DNA of 64,000 nucleotides from CAWBLP01 sp963789495 (GCA_963789495.1 CAWBLP010000026.1:1-64000); one strand, 5' to 3'; positions 33,228-42,513 are shown, counted from the stretch's first letter. A program made the numbers and translations. Notes: generated by a model from the letters alone, not told the origin.

Positions 33228-35057
33228 TTATTCCGCCGCCGTTTCCGGCACGTAGATCTGCTCGCCCTTCTCGACGAACTCCTTGCTCTTCTCCTCCATG
33301 CCGGCCATCCGCTCCGCCTCCACCCGCAGATCCTGGGTGATCTTCATCGAGCAGAACTTCGGCCCGCACATGGAGCAGAAATGCGCGACCTTGTGCGCTT
33401 CCTTCGGCAGCGTCTCGTCGTGGAACTGACCGCGCCGTGTCGGGATCGAGCGACAGGTTGAACTGATCCTCCCACCGGAACTCGAACCGCGCGCGGCTGA
33501 TCGCGTCGTCGCGCAGCTTGGCGGCGGGATGACCCTTCGCCAGGTCCGCGGCATGCGCCGCAATCCGATAGGTGATCACGCCGGTCTTCACGTCGTCACG
33601 GTCCGGCAGGCCGAGATGCTCCTTCGGCGTCACGTAGCACAGCATCGCGGTGCCGAACCAGCCAATCATCGCCGCACCGATCGCGCTGGTGATGTGGTCG
33701 TAGCCGGGCGCGATATCGGTGGTCAGCGGGCCAAGCGTGTAGAACGGCGCTTCGCCGCATTCGCGCAGCTGCTTGTCCATGTTGACCTTGATCTTGTGCA
33801 TCGGCACGTGGCCGGGGCCTTCGATCATCACCTGACAGCCCTTGTCCCAGGCCAGCTTGGTCAGTTCGCCCAGCGTCTCCAGCTCGCCGAACTGCGCCGC
33901 GGTCGTTGGCGTCGGCGTTGGAGCCCGGGCGCAGCCCGTCGCCCAGCGAGAACGACACGTCGTATTTGCGCATGATGTCGCAGATCTCGTCGAAGCGCTC
34001 GTACAGGAAGCTCTCCTTGTGGTGCGACAGGCACCAGCGCGCCATGATCGAGCCGCCGCGCGACACGATCCCGGTGACCCGCTTGGCGGTCAGCGGCACG
34101 TATTGGAGCCGCACGCCGGCATGGATGGTGAAGTAGTCCACCCCCTGCTCCGCCTGCTCGATCAGCGTGTCCTTGAACACCTCCCAGTCGAGCTTGGCCG
34201 GATCGCCGTCCACCTTCTCCAGCGCCTGGTAGATCGGCACGGTGCCGATCGGCACCGGACTGTTGCGCATGATCCAGCCGCGGATGTTGTGGATATTGCG
34301 GCCGGTGGACAGATCCATGACCGTGTCGGCGCCCCAGCGGATCGCCCAGACCAGCTTTTCCACCTCTTCCGCGACGCCCGAGGTCACCGCGGAATTGCCG
34401 ATATTGGCGTTGATCTTCACCAGGAAGTTGCGGCCGATGATGACCGGCTCCAGCTCCGGATGGTTGATATTGGCGGGAATGATGGCGCGGCCGCGGGCGA
34501 TTTCGTCGCGCACGAATTCCGGCGTGATGAACGGCGGGATTTCCGCGCCGAAGCTCTCGCCATCGGCGATCCGCGCCTCGGCTCCGTCCAGCATCTTCTG
34601 ACGGCCGAGGTTCTCGCGATGCGCGACGTAGATCATCTCCTCGGTGATGATGCCGGCGCGGGCGAATTCCAGCTGGGTGACCGGCTGGCCGGGCTTGCCG
34701 CCATAGACCGGATGATCCGCCGGGCATTCCGGCACCAGCTTGTCGTTGCCGATATTGCCGTTGTCCTCCGGCTTCACCGCGCGGGCGGCGATGCGGTCGA
34801 AGCCGCGCTTCGCCAGCCATTCGCGCCGCACCGGCGTCAGGCCGGCGGACGAGATCGATGGTGATGGCCGGGTCGGTGTAGGGGCCGGAGCAGTCATAGG
34901 CGCGATACGGTTCCTCGCGCGCGCTCGGGTCCAGCGCGATCTCGCGAAACGGCACGCTGATGTCGGGGCGGCCGGCCGGGCTGGTATAGATCTTGCGGGA
35001 GCCAGCGATCGGGCCGGTGGTGACCGAGCTCGGGCGGGCGGGGGACTGGACCGTCAT
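33228..35057 (-). CDS. thiC: Phosphomethylpyrimidine synthase ThiC, three frame disruptions
   Basis: ThiC is a radical-SAM enzyme that turns 5-aminoimidazole ribotide into HMP phosphate for thiamine. The N-terminus (MTVQSPARPSS, then GSRKIYTSPAGRPDISVPFREIAL) is normal. The frame shifts near 34850, 33900 and 33435, each explained by one extra base. Between them the protein is typical: GNIGNSAVTSGVAEEVEKL, WGADTVMDLSTGRNIHNIR, SHHKESFLYERFDEICDI, GDGLRPGSNADAND, MIEGPGHVPMHKIK. The C-terminal cluster motif CSMCGPKFCSM is intact. Three isolated insertions in a fully conserved essential-type gene point to sequence error rather than decay. Upstream lies a TPP riboswitch. Confidence 0.93.
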
Positions 35058-35127
35058 GACGTCTCCTCCTCCAACGCAGCGCGGGCGGCTGAGGCGGGAG
35101 ACGGGGGTGATGCGTATGCCGGAACCC

Positions 35128-35234
35128 CGTCCCTACGCCGGCATGACCCGGTTCAGGTTCAAGGGTCACCGCGCCGCCGGGTGCGCCGGCTGTAGCGGTA
35201 TCTCAGCCCCTTGCGGCGGGGCTCCCCTCGGTGG
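35128..35234 (-). promoter_or_regulatory. TPP (thi-box) riboswitch controlling thiC
   Basis: On the minus strand the aptamer elements are in order: GAGGGGAGCCCCGC, GGGGCTGAGATACCGC, then GACCCTTGAACCTGAACC and GGGTCATGCCGGCGTAGGGA. These are the conserved THI-element sequences that bind thiamine pyrophosphate. About 70 bases separate the aptamer from the thiC start and probably hold the expression platform, which in Proteobacteria often masks the ribosome binding site. Confidence 0.95.
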
Positions 35235-35240
35235 TCGGGC

Positions 35241-35269
35241 AGGATGCGGCGGTTGTGGGTGAGTGTCAA
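35241..35269 (-). promoter_or_regulatory. Candidate thiC promoter
   Basis: On the minus strand TTGACA (35264-35269) is followed, 17 bases later, by CATCCT (35241-35246), 7 bases before the riboswitch begins. The -35 box is perfect and the -10 box weak, as is common in GC-rich alphaproteobacteria. The IS target repeat begins directly upstream at 35270, so the promoter appears to have survived the insertion by a single base. Confidence 0.55.
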
Positions 35270-35285
35270 ATTCGCGTCTCCGTCC
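35270..35285. repeat. Left target-site duplication of the IS1202-like element
   Basis: The 16 bases ATTCGCGTCTCCGTCC occur here and again at 36655-36670, directly abutting the two ends of the element. Confidence 0.85.
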
Positions 35286-35365
35286 TGTGGCTAGCTGGCG
35301 ATCTGTCCGGTGTTTGTAGCTCGTGAAGTGTCCGGTCCACTGGCTCGCTGGAACGGGGGGCGGCG

Positions 35366-36544
35366 ATGGATCGGGCACGCATTCACGAGGGGGTTCGTCG
35401 GATGCGTTTTCAGGACGTGCTGGGTCGGACCGAACGGTCTGAGCTGAGCCAGCTGGAGGCGGCGGAGTTGCTCGGGGTCAGCGAGCGGACGTTCCGCCGC
35501 TGGCGCGACCGCTACCGGGAAGAAGGAGTTGCGGGATTGAGCGACCGTCGCCTCCGCCCCTCGCTGCGGCAGGCGCCGAAGGCGGAGATCGAGCGGATGC
35601 TGGGCCTGTATCGCGATCTCTACCGCGGCTTCACGGTGAAGCATTTCCATGAGCAGTTGGGCAAGCGGCACAACTACACGCTGGGCTACACGGTGACCAA
35701 GCTGCACCTGCAACGGGCCGGGCTGGTGACCCCGGCGCGGTCGCGCTCGGCGCATCGCAAGAAGCGGCCGCGCCGGCCGTTGGTGGGCATGATGCTGCAT
35801 CAGGATGCGTCGACCCATGCCTGGCTGCCTGGCGACGAACGCAAATACGACCTGGTGGCGACGATGGATGACGCGACGAGTGCGGTCTACTCGCTGTTCC
35901 TGGTGGAGCAGGAGGGCACCGCCTCAAGCCTGCGTGGCGTACGGGAGGTGATTGAACGGCACGGCCTGTTCTGCTCGCTCTACACCGACCGTGGCAGCCA
36001 CTACTTCGAGACGCCCGAGGCCGGCGGTCGTGTCTCGAAGACAGTGCTGACACAGTTCGGCCGGGCGCTGAAGCAGCTCGGCATCGAGCACATTGCGGCC
36101 TACTCGCCGCAGGCCCGCGGGCGGTCGGAGCGCCTGTTCGGCACGTTGCAGGACCGGCTGCCGAAGGAGCTGGCGCTGGCCGGGATCAGCACACCGGAGG
36201 CGGCGAACCGATGGCTGCGGGAGGTCTACGTCGCCGAGCACAACGCGCGCTTTGCGGTGCCGGCCGAGCAGGCGGGATCGGCCTTCGTGGTGGATCCGAA
36301 CGGTGCCTGGCGGGAGATTCTGTGCATCCAGGAGGACCGCCGAGTGGGTCATGACAACACGGTGAAGTGGCGCCGCCTCACCCTGCAACTGCCGCCGTCG
36401 CGGCTGCGGCCGCACTTCGTCAGAGCCACCGTGCGCGTGCACGAATATCCGGATGGGCGGCTGGCGGTGTTGTGGGGGCCGCACCGGCTGGCGGATTACG
36501 ACGCCGAGGGGCGCCTTTTCCAACAGGAGCATATGGCCGCATGA
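35366..36544 (+). CDS. ISNCY/IS1202-like family transposase
   Basis: This is a 392-residue transposase. An N-terminal helix-turn-helix of the IS481/IS3 kind (LSQLEAAELLGVSERTFRRWRDRYREEG) is followed by a linker (YRGFTVKHFHEQLGKRHNYTLGYTVTK) and an rve-type DDE core: D in MLHQDASTHAW, D in YTDRGSHYFETPEAGG and E in RGRSERLFGTLQDRLPKEL. The HYFxTP and RSERxFGTLQDRLPKEL segments are typical of the ISNCY/IS1202 group. It is full length, so the element may be active. The ATG follows GGGGGGCGGCG. Confidence 0.92.
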   Translation: MDRARIHEGVRRMRFQDVLGRTERSELSQLEAAELLGVSERTFRRWRDRYREEGVAGLSDRRLRPSLRQAPKAEIERMLGLYRDLYRGFTVKHFHEQLGKRHNYTLGYTVTKLHLQRAGLVTPARSRSAHRKKRPRRPLVGMMLHQDASTHAWLPGDERKYDLVATMDDATSAVYSLFLVEQEGTASSLRGVREVIERHGLFCSLYTDRGSHYFETPEAGGRVSKTVLTQFGRALKQLGIEHIAAYSPQARGRSERLFGTLQDRLPKELALAGISTPEAANRWLREVYVAEHNARFAVPAEQAGSAFVVDPNGAWREILCIQEDRRVGHDNTVKWRRLTLQLPPSRLRPHFVRATVRVHEYPDGRLAVLWGPHRLADYDAEGRLFQQEHMAA

Positions 36545-36562
36545 CACGCTTCCAGTGCGGCT

Positions 36563-36594
36563 GCTCTGTGCCGGGGCATGCCCCGGCACAGAGC
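36563..36594 (+). terminator. 32-base perfect palindrome inside the IS, probable transposase terminator
   Basis: GCTCTGTGCCGGGGCA followed at once by its exact reverse complement, 18 bases after the transposase stop. As RNA it folds into a long stem with essentially no loop. It could terminate the transposase message or protect against read-through from outside. Confidence 0.7.
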
Positions 36595-36654
36595 AGGAAC
36601 GAAGCGGACAGATCACGCGCTACCAAAACCGGACAGATTGACGCGCTAGCGACA

Positions 36655-36670
36655 ATTCGCGTCTCCGTCC
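36655..36670. repeat. Right target-site duplication of the IS1202-like element
   Basis: Exact copy of the 16 bases at 35270-35285, directly abutting the right end of the element. Confidence 0.85.
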
Positions 36671-36822
36671 GAGCTGGACATACTTTTCGCCACGGCCGTT
36701 CGCGAACCAGACCGCAGAGCCGATGCGGGGCGGAACGCCGCCGGCAACGCCGCGATTGGTGCGGACATCGCAGCTCGCGCGCCGCGGAACGCTGCGGCGG
36801 CAGAGGACCGGCGGCGGGGCCG

Positions 36823-37287
36823 CTAAATCGGCAGGGGCGCCGCCTTCATGCGCTCCATGCTGAACCGGCTGGTGACGTTGCGCAGCGGCACCGCGCCGAT
36901 CAGCCGCCGATAGAAATCGTCATAGGCGGCAATATCCGGCACCACGACATGCAGCAGGTAATCCACGTCGCCGCTCATCCGCCAGGCATCGACGATTTCC
37001 GGTAGGCTCTGCACGATATCGTCAAAGCGCTCCAGCCAATCGCCGGAATGATCGGCAGTCTCCACCGCCACGAAGACCGAGACCGGCAGGCCGACCTTCG
37101 CCGGGTCGATCACCGCAACCCGGCGCAAGATGATGCCGGCCTCCTCCATTCGCCGGATCCGCTTCCAGCAGGGAGTCGCCGTCAACCCGACCTGGTCGGC
37201 GATCTGCGCCAGCGACAGCGACGAGTCCTGAGCCAGCAGGCGCAGGATCTCGCGGTCCAGCCGGTCCATCTCCTTGTCAGCAGCCAT
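36823..37287 (-). CDS. Lrp/AsnC family transcriptional regulator
   Basis: This is a 154-residue protein with an N-terminal helix-turn-helix (LDREILRLLAQDSSLSLAQIADQVGLTATPCWKRIRRMEEAGII) and a C-terminal RAM ligand-binding domain (VFVAVETADHSG, MSGDVDYLLHVVVPDIAAYDDFYRRLIG). Such regulators sense amino acids or related acids. It is divergent from the LeuC/LeuD-like hydro-lyase genes, which are its likely targets. Two direct repeats lie in the shared promoter region. Confidence 0.93.
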   Translation of the reverse strand: MAADKEMDRLDREILRLLAQDSSLSLAQIADQVGLTATPCWKRIRRMEEAGIILRRVAVIDPAKVGLPVSVFVAVETADHSGDWLERFDDIVQSLPEIVDAWRMSGDVDYLLHVVVPDIAAYDDFYRRLIGAVPLRNVTSRFSMERMKAAPLPI

Positions 37288-37326
37288 GCAGCGGCATCCC
37301 TTCGGTCCACGCGGACGCTTAGCATT

Positions 37327-37377
37327 AAATTCTGAAAGTGGACCAGGATCGGATGATTAAGAGAAAAAAATTCTGAA
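37327..37377. promoter_or_regulatory. Candidate operator: two AAATTCTGAA repeats between the Lrp gene and leuC-like gene
   Basis: AAATTCTGAA occurs at 37327-37336 and again at 37368-37377, in the same orientation, 41 bases apart, close to four helical turns. They lie in an AT-rich patch in the divergent promoter region, unlike the GC-rich surroundings. Lrp-family proteins commonly bind several phased sites. Confidence 0.45.
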
Positions 37378-37584
37378 CCCTGCGGCCGCGGCGCCGTCCC
37401 ATGACCCCCGTCTCCGACAAGCGGAGCCGCCGGCGACGGCACCCACCGCCACCTGGCACCGCCTGCGCCGAGCTCGGTGCGGAGCCGTGCGGACCACGCC
37501 CTTCCTCGGCAGCGCCCCGCATTGCCCGGCCCGATGTTCCGGACCATGCTCCCGCGCAGACAATGAATGACGGGAGGAACGCAC

Positions 37585-38857
37585 ATGGGCATGACCATGA
37601 CGGAGAAGATTCTGTCGCGCGCCAGCGGCGGCGGCACCGTCGGACCCGGCGATGTCGCGGTGGTTGACGTGGAAACCGCCGTCCTGATGGACATGACCTT
37701 CCTGCCGGAAGGCTGGCGCGAAATCCTGAAAGTCCACGACCCGGACAAGATCGCCATCGTGTTCGACCATCTGGTGCCGGCGCCCACCATCCAGGCCGCG
37801 ACCGCCATGCGCACCGGCCGGCGCTTCGCCGAGAAATTCGGCATCGAGCGACTGCACGATGTCGGCCCGGACCAGGGCATCGCCCATGCCGTGGTGGCGG
37901 ACCGCGCCTATGCCCTGCCGGGCACCGTGCTGGTGAACGGCGATTCGCACACCTGCGCCGCCGGCGCCTTCAACTGCGCCGCGCGCGGCGTCGGCGGGCC
38001 GGACATGCTGTGGGCCGTCACCACCGGCAAGGCATGGTTCCGCGTCGGCGAGACCGTGCGCTACGACTTCACCGGCCGCTTGCCGGACGGGCGTATCGGC
38101 CAAGGACATCTTCCTGACCATCGCCGGACAGCTACGGCGCGCATGTCAACCAGAACGTCGAATATGGCGGCCCGGGCATGTCGCACGCTCAGCATCAACG
38201 GCCGCCGCACGCTGGCGACGATGGGCGCCGAGCTGTCCGCCGAGTTCGTCATCTTCGAGCCGGACGACGCGCTGCTGGACTACGTCCGCGCGCGCAATCC
38301 AGCAGCCGTTCGACCCGGCGCTGCCCGATGCCGACGCGGTATACGCCGACGCGCCGCACCATCGACCTGGGCAGCCTGGAGCCGCTGGTGGCGCTGCCCG
38401 ACGCGGTGGTGAACAACTCGGTGCCGGATCAGTGAGGTCGCCGGCCAGCACATCGACCAGGCGTTCATCGGCTCCTGCGCCAACGGCACGCTGGACGATC
38501 TGGCGGTGGCGGCGCAAGGTGGTGCCGGCCGCAAGGTGGCGCGCGGCACGCGGCTGATCGTCACGCCCGGCACCCAGGCGATCTACCGCGCCGCGCTGAA
38601 GGCCGGCTATGTGGAGACGCTGCTGGAGGCCGGCGCGGTCGTGACGCCCGCCACCTGCGGCGCCTGCTCGGGCGGCCACATGGGCGCGCTGGGGCCGGAC
38701 GAAGTGTGCATCACCGCCAGCACGCGCAACTTCAAGGGACGCATGGGCGATCCCTCGGCGCGCATCTTCATGGGCTCGCCGGCGACGGTGCGCGGCATCG
38801 GCGCTGGCCGGCGTGATCGCCCATCCCGGCGAATTCTTCCGGGGAGACGCGGCATGA
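37585..38857 (+). CDS. LeuC-like aconitase-family hydro-lyase large subunit, many frame disruptions
   Basis: The first 170 residues are in one frame: TEKILSRASGGGTVGPGDVAVVDVETAVLMD, then VLVNGDSHTCAAGAFNCAARGVGG with the first cluster cysteine. From about 38095 the frame changes repeatedly, mostly by one extra base (near 38130, 38182, 38300, 38353, 38428 and 38790). Joined by eye it restores AKDIFLTIAGQ, GMSTLSINGRRTLATMGAE, FIGSCANGTLDDL and TPATCGACSGGHMG, and ends in the ATGA shared with the small subunit. Substrate may be isopropylmalate or a related malate derivative such as dimethylmalate. GGGAGGAACGCAC supports the start. Confidence 0.82.
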
Positions 38858-39375
38858 GCGGGTCCAACATGCTGGCCGGCCGGGTCTGGAAATTCGGCGA
38901 CAACATCAACACCGACCTGATGCTGCCCGGCCCCTACCTGGTCCGCAGCGAGGCGGAGCAGGCCACCGCGGTGTTCATCAACAACCGGCCCGAGTTTCTG
39001 CGCGAGATGCACAAGGGCGACGTGATCATCGGTGGGTTCAACTACGGCATGGGCTCGTCGCGGCCGGCCGCGCGGTCACTGCGCAACTGCGGCGTGGGCT
39101 TCCTGCTGGCGGAGACGATCAACGGGCTGTTCTTCCGCAACGCGGTCAATCTCGGCTTCCGCGCCTTCGAATGTCCCGGCGTGTCAGCCAGGCGTTCGAG
39201 GAGGGCGACACCGCGGAACTGTCGATCGAGGACTGGACCGCCACCAACCGCGCGCACCGGCCAGACGCTGGCGGTGACGCCGGTGCCGAAGATGCTGCTG
39301 GACATGATGCTGGGCGGCGGCGTGCTGCCGATGCTGGAGGCGCAGGGGCTGATCGCGCCGAAAGCGGCCGGATAG
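38854..39375 (+). CDS. LeuD-like aconitase-family hydro-lyase small subunit, two frame disruptions
   Basis: This is the partner of the large subunit, starting in the ATGA overlap. SNMLAGRVWKFGDNINTDLMLPGPYL and GGFNYGMGSSRPAARSLRNCGVGFLLAETINGLFFRNAVNLG are the conserved swivelling-domain motifs. Between about 39185 and 39255 the frame is displaced (FEEGDTAELSIEDWTATNR is in another frame) and then returns for LAVTPVPKMLLDMM. The total length of about 173 residues is normal. The pair is divergent from an Lrp regulator. Confidence 0.83.
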   Translation: MSGSNMLAGRVWKFGDNINTDLMLPGPYLVRSEAEQATAVFINNRPEFLREMHKGDVIIGGFNYGMGSSRPAARSLRNCGVGFLLAETINGLFFRNAVNLGFRAFECPGVSARRSRRATPRNCRSRTGPPPTARTGQTLAVTPVPKMLLDMMLGGGVLPMLEAQGLIAPKAAG

Positions 39376-39526
39376 GCGCCTCGACCATCGCCGAACCCGC
39401 CTCCGCCGCTCGGTCCGATCAGGCCATCCGCGGTGCGCCGCTCGCGCAGGGCGCGAAACACACCGCCCGTGCAGGGCAGGCAACGCGGATGGCCGATACC
39501 GGGCGGGGTTGAGCTGCGACCGAGCA

Positions 39527-40217
39527 CTACAGGGCGCGTGCCGCCGCCTCCACCGCCTGGCGGCGTGCCGCCGCCATGGCCGCACCGCGCTCGCGCACCC
39601 GCGCCACCACGGCAGGCGGAGCGGTCTCCGGCCGTCCGGCCTCGAACGGCGGCGCCGGCGCGTATTCGATCTGCAACTGGATCGCCTGCGCCGCCGCGCG
39701 CCCATCAGTTCGGCCACCACGGTCAAGCGCGAAATCGATGCCCGCGGTGACGCCGCCGCCGGTGATGACATTGAACCGTCGCGCACCACCCGGCCGGAAT
39801 CGGCGATCGCCCCGAACGGCGCCAGCAGATCGCGCCACAGCCCAATGGCAGGCGGCACGCTTGCCGCGCAGCAGCCCCGCGGCAGCAAGCGCGAGGGAGC
39901 CGGTGCAGACCGAGGTGGTGAAGCGGGCGGTCGCGGCCAGGCGCCGCAGTTCAGCCAGGAACGCCTGATCGCCGATGGCCTGGTCGGTCACTCCGGCGCC
40001 GCCCGGCACGCAGATGACGTCGCAGGCCGGGATATCGGCCAGGCGGGACAGTCCGGCGAAAGTGATGCCACTTGTCTCGATTGCGCCCCCCGCGACGCTG
40101 GCAAGGATGATCCGCGCACCCGGCAGTACCGGAAAACACCTGGTGCGGCCCGGTGAAGTCCAGTTGCGTCACGCCGGGAAAGAGGGCGAAGACGATGAAC
40201 AGGGGCCGGTCGCTCAT
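39527..40217 (-). CDS. DJ-1/PfpI family protein, isonitrile hydratase-like, several frame disruptions
   Basis: The N-terminus reads MSDRPLFIVFALFPGVTQLDFTGPHQVFS. After one extra base the frame continues LPGARIILASVAGG and ICVPGGAGVTDQAIG, then FTTSVCTGSLALAAAGLLRGKRAACHW with the nucleophile cysteine. Further short shifts occur near 39830, 39775 and 39710 before AIQLQIEYAPAPPFEAGRPETAP. The pattern matches isonitrile hydratase InhA and close relatives. It is divergent from a GlxA-type regulator, a common arrangement. Confidence 0.8.
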
Positions 40218-40303
40218 GGCGAAACTCCTATCACGGTGTTGACGGGGTCAGCCTAGCGACCGTAGCGTTCGTCGCAAATGGCCTGGTTCCCTCTTTTCTT
40301 GCC

Positions 40304-41266
40304 ATGACGCGCAGCGTCGGTATCCTGATCTTCCCCCGCTTCCAGTTGCTGGATGCCGCCGGCCCGATCACTGCATTCGAAGCGGCCGGCCGGGACGGAG
40401 CGGCGTATCGCATCCGCGTGCTCGCGCTGGCTGCCGGTGCGGTGGCGAGCTCCTCCGGCGTGGCGCTGACCGCCGAGGGCTGGGACGATGCGCCGCTCGA
40501 CACGCTGATGATCGCCGGGGGTCTTGGCACAAGCGAGGCCGCTTCGTGTCCGGAGACGCTGGCCCGGGTGCGCACCGCCTGTGCACAGACTCGCCGTATC
40601 GCCAGCGTCTGCTCGGGCGCCTTCATCCTTGCGGCGGCCGGCTGCCTGGATGGCTGCCGCGCCACCACGCACTGGGCGCGCGCGGCGGAACTGGCGCGGG
40701 CCTATCCAAGGATCCGGGTGGAACCGGACCGGATCTTCGTCCGCGAAGGCCGGATCTGGACCTCGGCCGGTATCACGGCGGGCATCGACCTCGCCCTGGC
40801 GCTGATCGCCGAGGATCTGGGCGAAGCCGTCGCCAAGCGGACCGCACAGCAGCTCGTGGTCTATTACCGCCGCCCCGGCGGGCAATCACAGTTCTCCGCC
40901 CTGCTCGAAGCGGACCCGTCAGCGGGGCGATTTTCGTCCCTGCTCGGCTGGGCGCGCGAACATCTGGCCGAACCCCTGTCCGTGGAGCGGCTGGCGGATC
41001 GCGCAGCCATCAGCCCGCGTCATTTCAGCCGCGTGTTCACCGCGGAAACCGGCATGACTCCCGCCAAGGCGGTCGAGCGCCTGCGCCTGGAAGCCGCGCG
41101 GGACCTGGTGGAGAGCGGCGTCGAACCGATCGAGGGCGTGGCGGAGCGCACCGGGTTTGGCGACCCCGAGCGAATGCGCCGCGCCTTTCTGCGCGCCTTC
41201 GGCCAGCCACCCCAGGCGCTGCGCCGCGCCGCCAGAAGTAGTCCCGCCGCCGCTACGGCAGCCTGA
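40304..41266 (+). CDS. GlxA family transcriptional regulator (DJ-1/PfpI domain plus AraC HTH)
   Basis: This is a 320-residue regulator. The N-terminal DJ-1/PfpI-like domain (RSVGILIFPRFQLLDAAGPI, IAGGLGTSEA, VCSGAFILAAAG) is followed by an AraC-type double helix-turn-helix (EPLSVERLADRAAISPRHFSRVFTAETGMTPAKAVERLRLEAA and IEGVAERTGFGDPERMRRAFLRAFG). It probably controls the divergent DJ-1 enzyme gene. The frame is intact. A cysteine at the PfpI elbow (VCSGA) is retained, so ligand chemistry or redox sensing is possible. Confidence 0.92.
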   Translation: MTRSVGILIFPRFQLLDAAGPITAFEAAGRDGAAYRIRVLALAAGAVASSSGVALTAEGWDDAPLDTLMIAGGLGTSEAASCPETLARVRTACAQTRRIASVCSGAFILAAAGCLDGCRATTHWARAAELARAYPRIRVEPDRIFVREGRIWTSAGITAGIDLALALIAEDLGEAVAKRTAQQLVVYYRRPGGQSQFSALLEADPSAGRFSSLLGWAREHLAEPLSVERLADRAAISPRHFSRVFTAETGMTPAKAVERLRLEAARDLVESGVEPIEGVAERTGFGDPERMRRAFLRAFGQPPQALRRAARSSPAAATAA

Positions 41267-41475
41267 GGATGCAAGCAGACTGCATACGCATGCCCGCATG
41301 AATAGCCCGTCGAGCCTCCGCCTGCTTGCGGTTTCCCATCGCCCCGGCCTGTACGGCATCAGAGGGTCGCTATACGACGCCCGATTCCGGCCGCGATTTC
41401 GACCCCGGCGCCCGCCGCCGCGGCGCGGCCATCGCGGCGCGGCCATTGGAACGCCGTATGACCGAAGGAGGAAAC

Positions 41476-42513
41476 ATGCGCGCACGCGAACAGGGCCTCG
41501 CCTGCGGCACGCTGCCGCCGGGCCCGCGCAACAGCATCACCGACATCCCGGGCATCCGCGTCGGCCACCGCACCTTGATCCGGGATGACATCCGCACCGG
41601 CGTCACTGCCATAGTGCCGCATGAAGGCGATGTATTCCTCGACAAGCCGGTCGCGACCGCCGCCGTGCTGAATGGCTTCGGCAAGAGTACCGGTATCGTG
41701 CAGCTCAACGAGCTGGGGACGCTGGAAACGCCGATCCTGCTGACCAACACCTTTGCCGTCGGCACCTGCGCCAATGCGCTGATCCGGCGCGCCATCGCGG
41801 CCAATCCCGCAATCGGCCGCCAGACCGCCACGGTCAACCCGGTGGTGCTGGAATGTAATGACGGCTACCTGAACGACATCCGGGCGATGGCGGTCACCGA
41901 AGCCGATGCCGAAGCCGCCCTCAATGCCGCCTCGGCCGAGTTCGCGTCCGGTGCGGTCGGCGCCGGCACCGGGATGAGCTGCTTCGGGCTGAAGGGCGGC
42001 ATCGGCACTGCGTCACGCCGGATCAGACTGGACGGCGAGTCCTGGCACTTCGGCGTGCTGGTGCTGGCGAATTTCGGCCGCGCCGGTGACCTGCGCCTGC
42101 CGGATGGGCGACGCGTGGAAGTACCGCCCGCCGGCGGGGACGGCAGCAGTCAGCGGCCCGAAACCGGGTCCTGCATCATCGTCCTCGCGACCGACATCCC
42201 GCTGGCCCATCGCCAACTCGGCCGCATCGCGCGTCGAGCCGGAGTCGGGCTTTCCTGGTGCGGCTCGTTCTGGGGCCATGGCAGCGGCGACATCGCGCTG
42301 GCGTTCACCACCGCCAACCGCATGCCGCAGCGAGCCGGCGCGGACCTGCTGCCCCACCGCGTGCTGGCGGAATCTCGCATCGACCGGCTGTTCCAGGCCG
42401 CCGCTGAGGCAACGCAGGAGGCGGTGCTGGACGCGCTGTCCGCCGCTGAGACGATGGTCGGGCGGGACGGCCACCGCCGGCTCGGACTGGCGGAGGTCCT
42501 GACACCGGCATGA
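41476..42513 (+). CDS. P1 family peptidase (DmpA/BapA-like aminopeptidase)
   Basis: This is a 345-residue member of the self-processing Ntn-like P1 peptidases that cleave D- or beta-aminopeptides. The N-terminus has ITDIPGIRVGHRTL, then GFGKSTGIVQLNELGTLETPILLTNTFAVG and NPVVLECNDGYLND. GAGTGMSCFGLKGGIG precedes the autocleavage site. TGSCIIVLATDIPL has Gly-Ser at the expected processing point, with Ser as nucleophile. The ATG at 41476 is preceded by GAAGGAGGAAAC. No signal peptide is present, so it acts in the cytoplasm. Confidence 0.9.
   Translation: MRAREQGLACGTLPPGPRNSITDIPGIRVGHRTLIRDDIRTGVTAIVPHEGDVFLDKPVATAAVLNGFGKSTGIVQLNELGTLETPILLTNTFAVGTCANALIRRAIAANPAIGRQTATVNPVVLECNDGYLNDIRAMAVTEADAEAALNAASAEFASGAVGAGTGMSCFGLKGGIGTASRRIRLDGESWHFGVLVLANFGRAGDLRLPDGRRVEVPPAGGDGSSQRPETGSCIIVLATDIPLAHRQLGRIARRAGVGLSWCGSFWGHGSGDIALAFTTANRMPQRAGADLLPHRVLAESRIDRLFQAAAEATQEAVLDALSAAETMVGRDGHRRLGLAEVLTPA

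Larger units (their letters stand above)
35286..36654 (+). mobile_element. ISNCY/IS1202-like insertion sequence, complete (1369 bp)
   Basis: The ends are TGTGGCTAGC...CTGTCCGG on the left and, as reverse complement, TGTCGCTAGC...CTGTCCGG on the right, so the element has TGT...ACA termini. Each end contains two copies of a roughly 25-base subrepeat (TAGC, G, TGA/CGA, then TGTCCGGT), likely transposase binding sites. A 16-bp direct repeat flanks it. Long target duplications of 15 bases or more are known for IS1202-related elements. One transposase gene and a strong palindrome lie inside. It sits just upstream of the thiC promoter. Confidence 0.88.
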
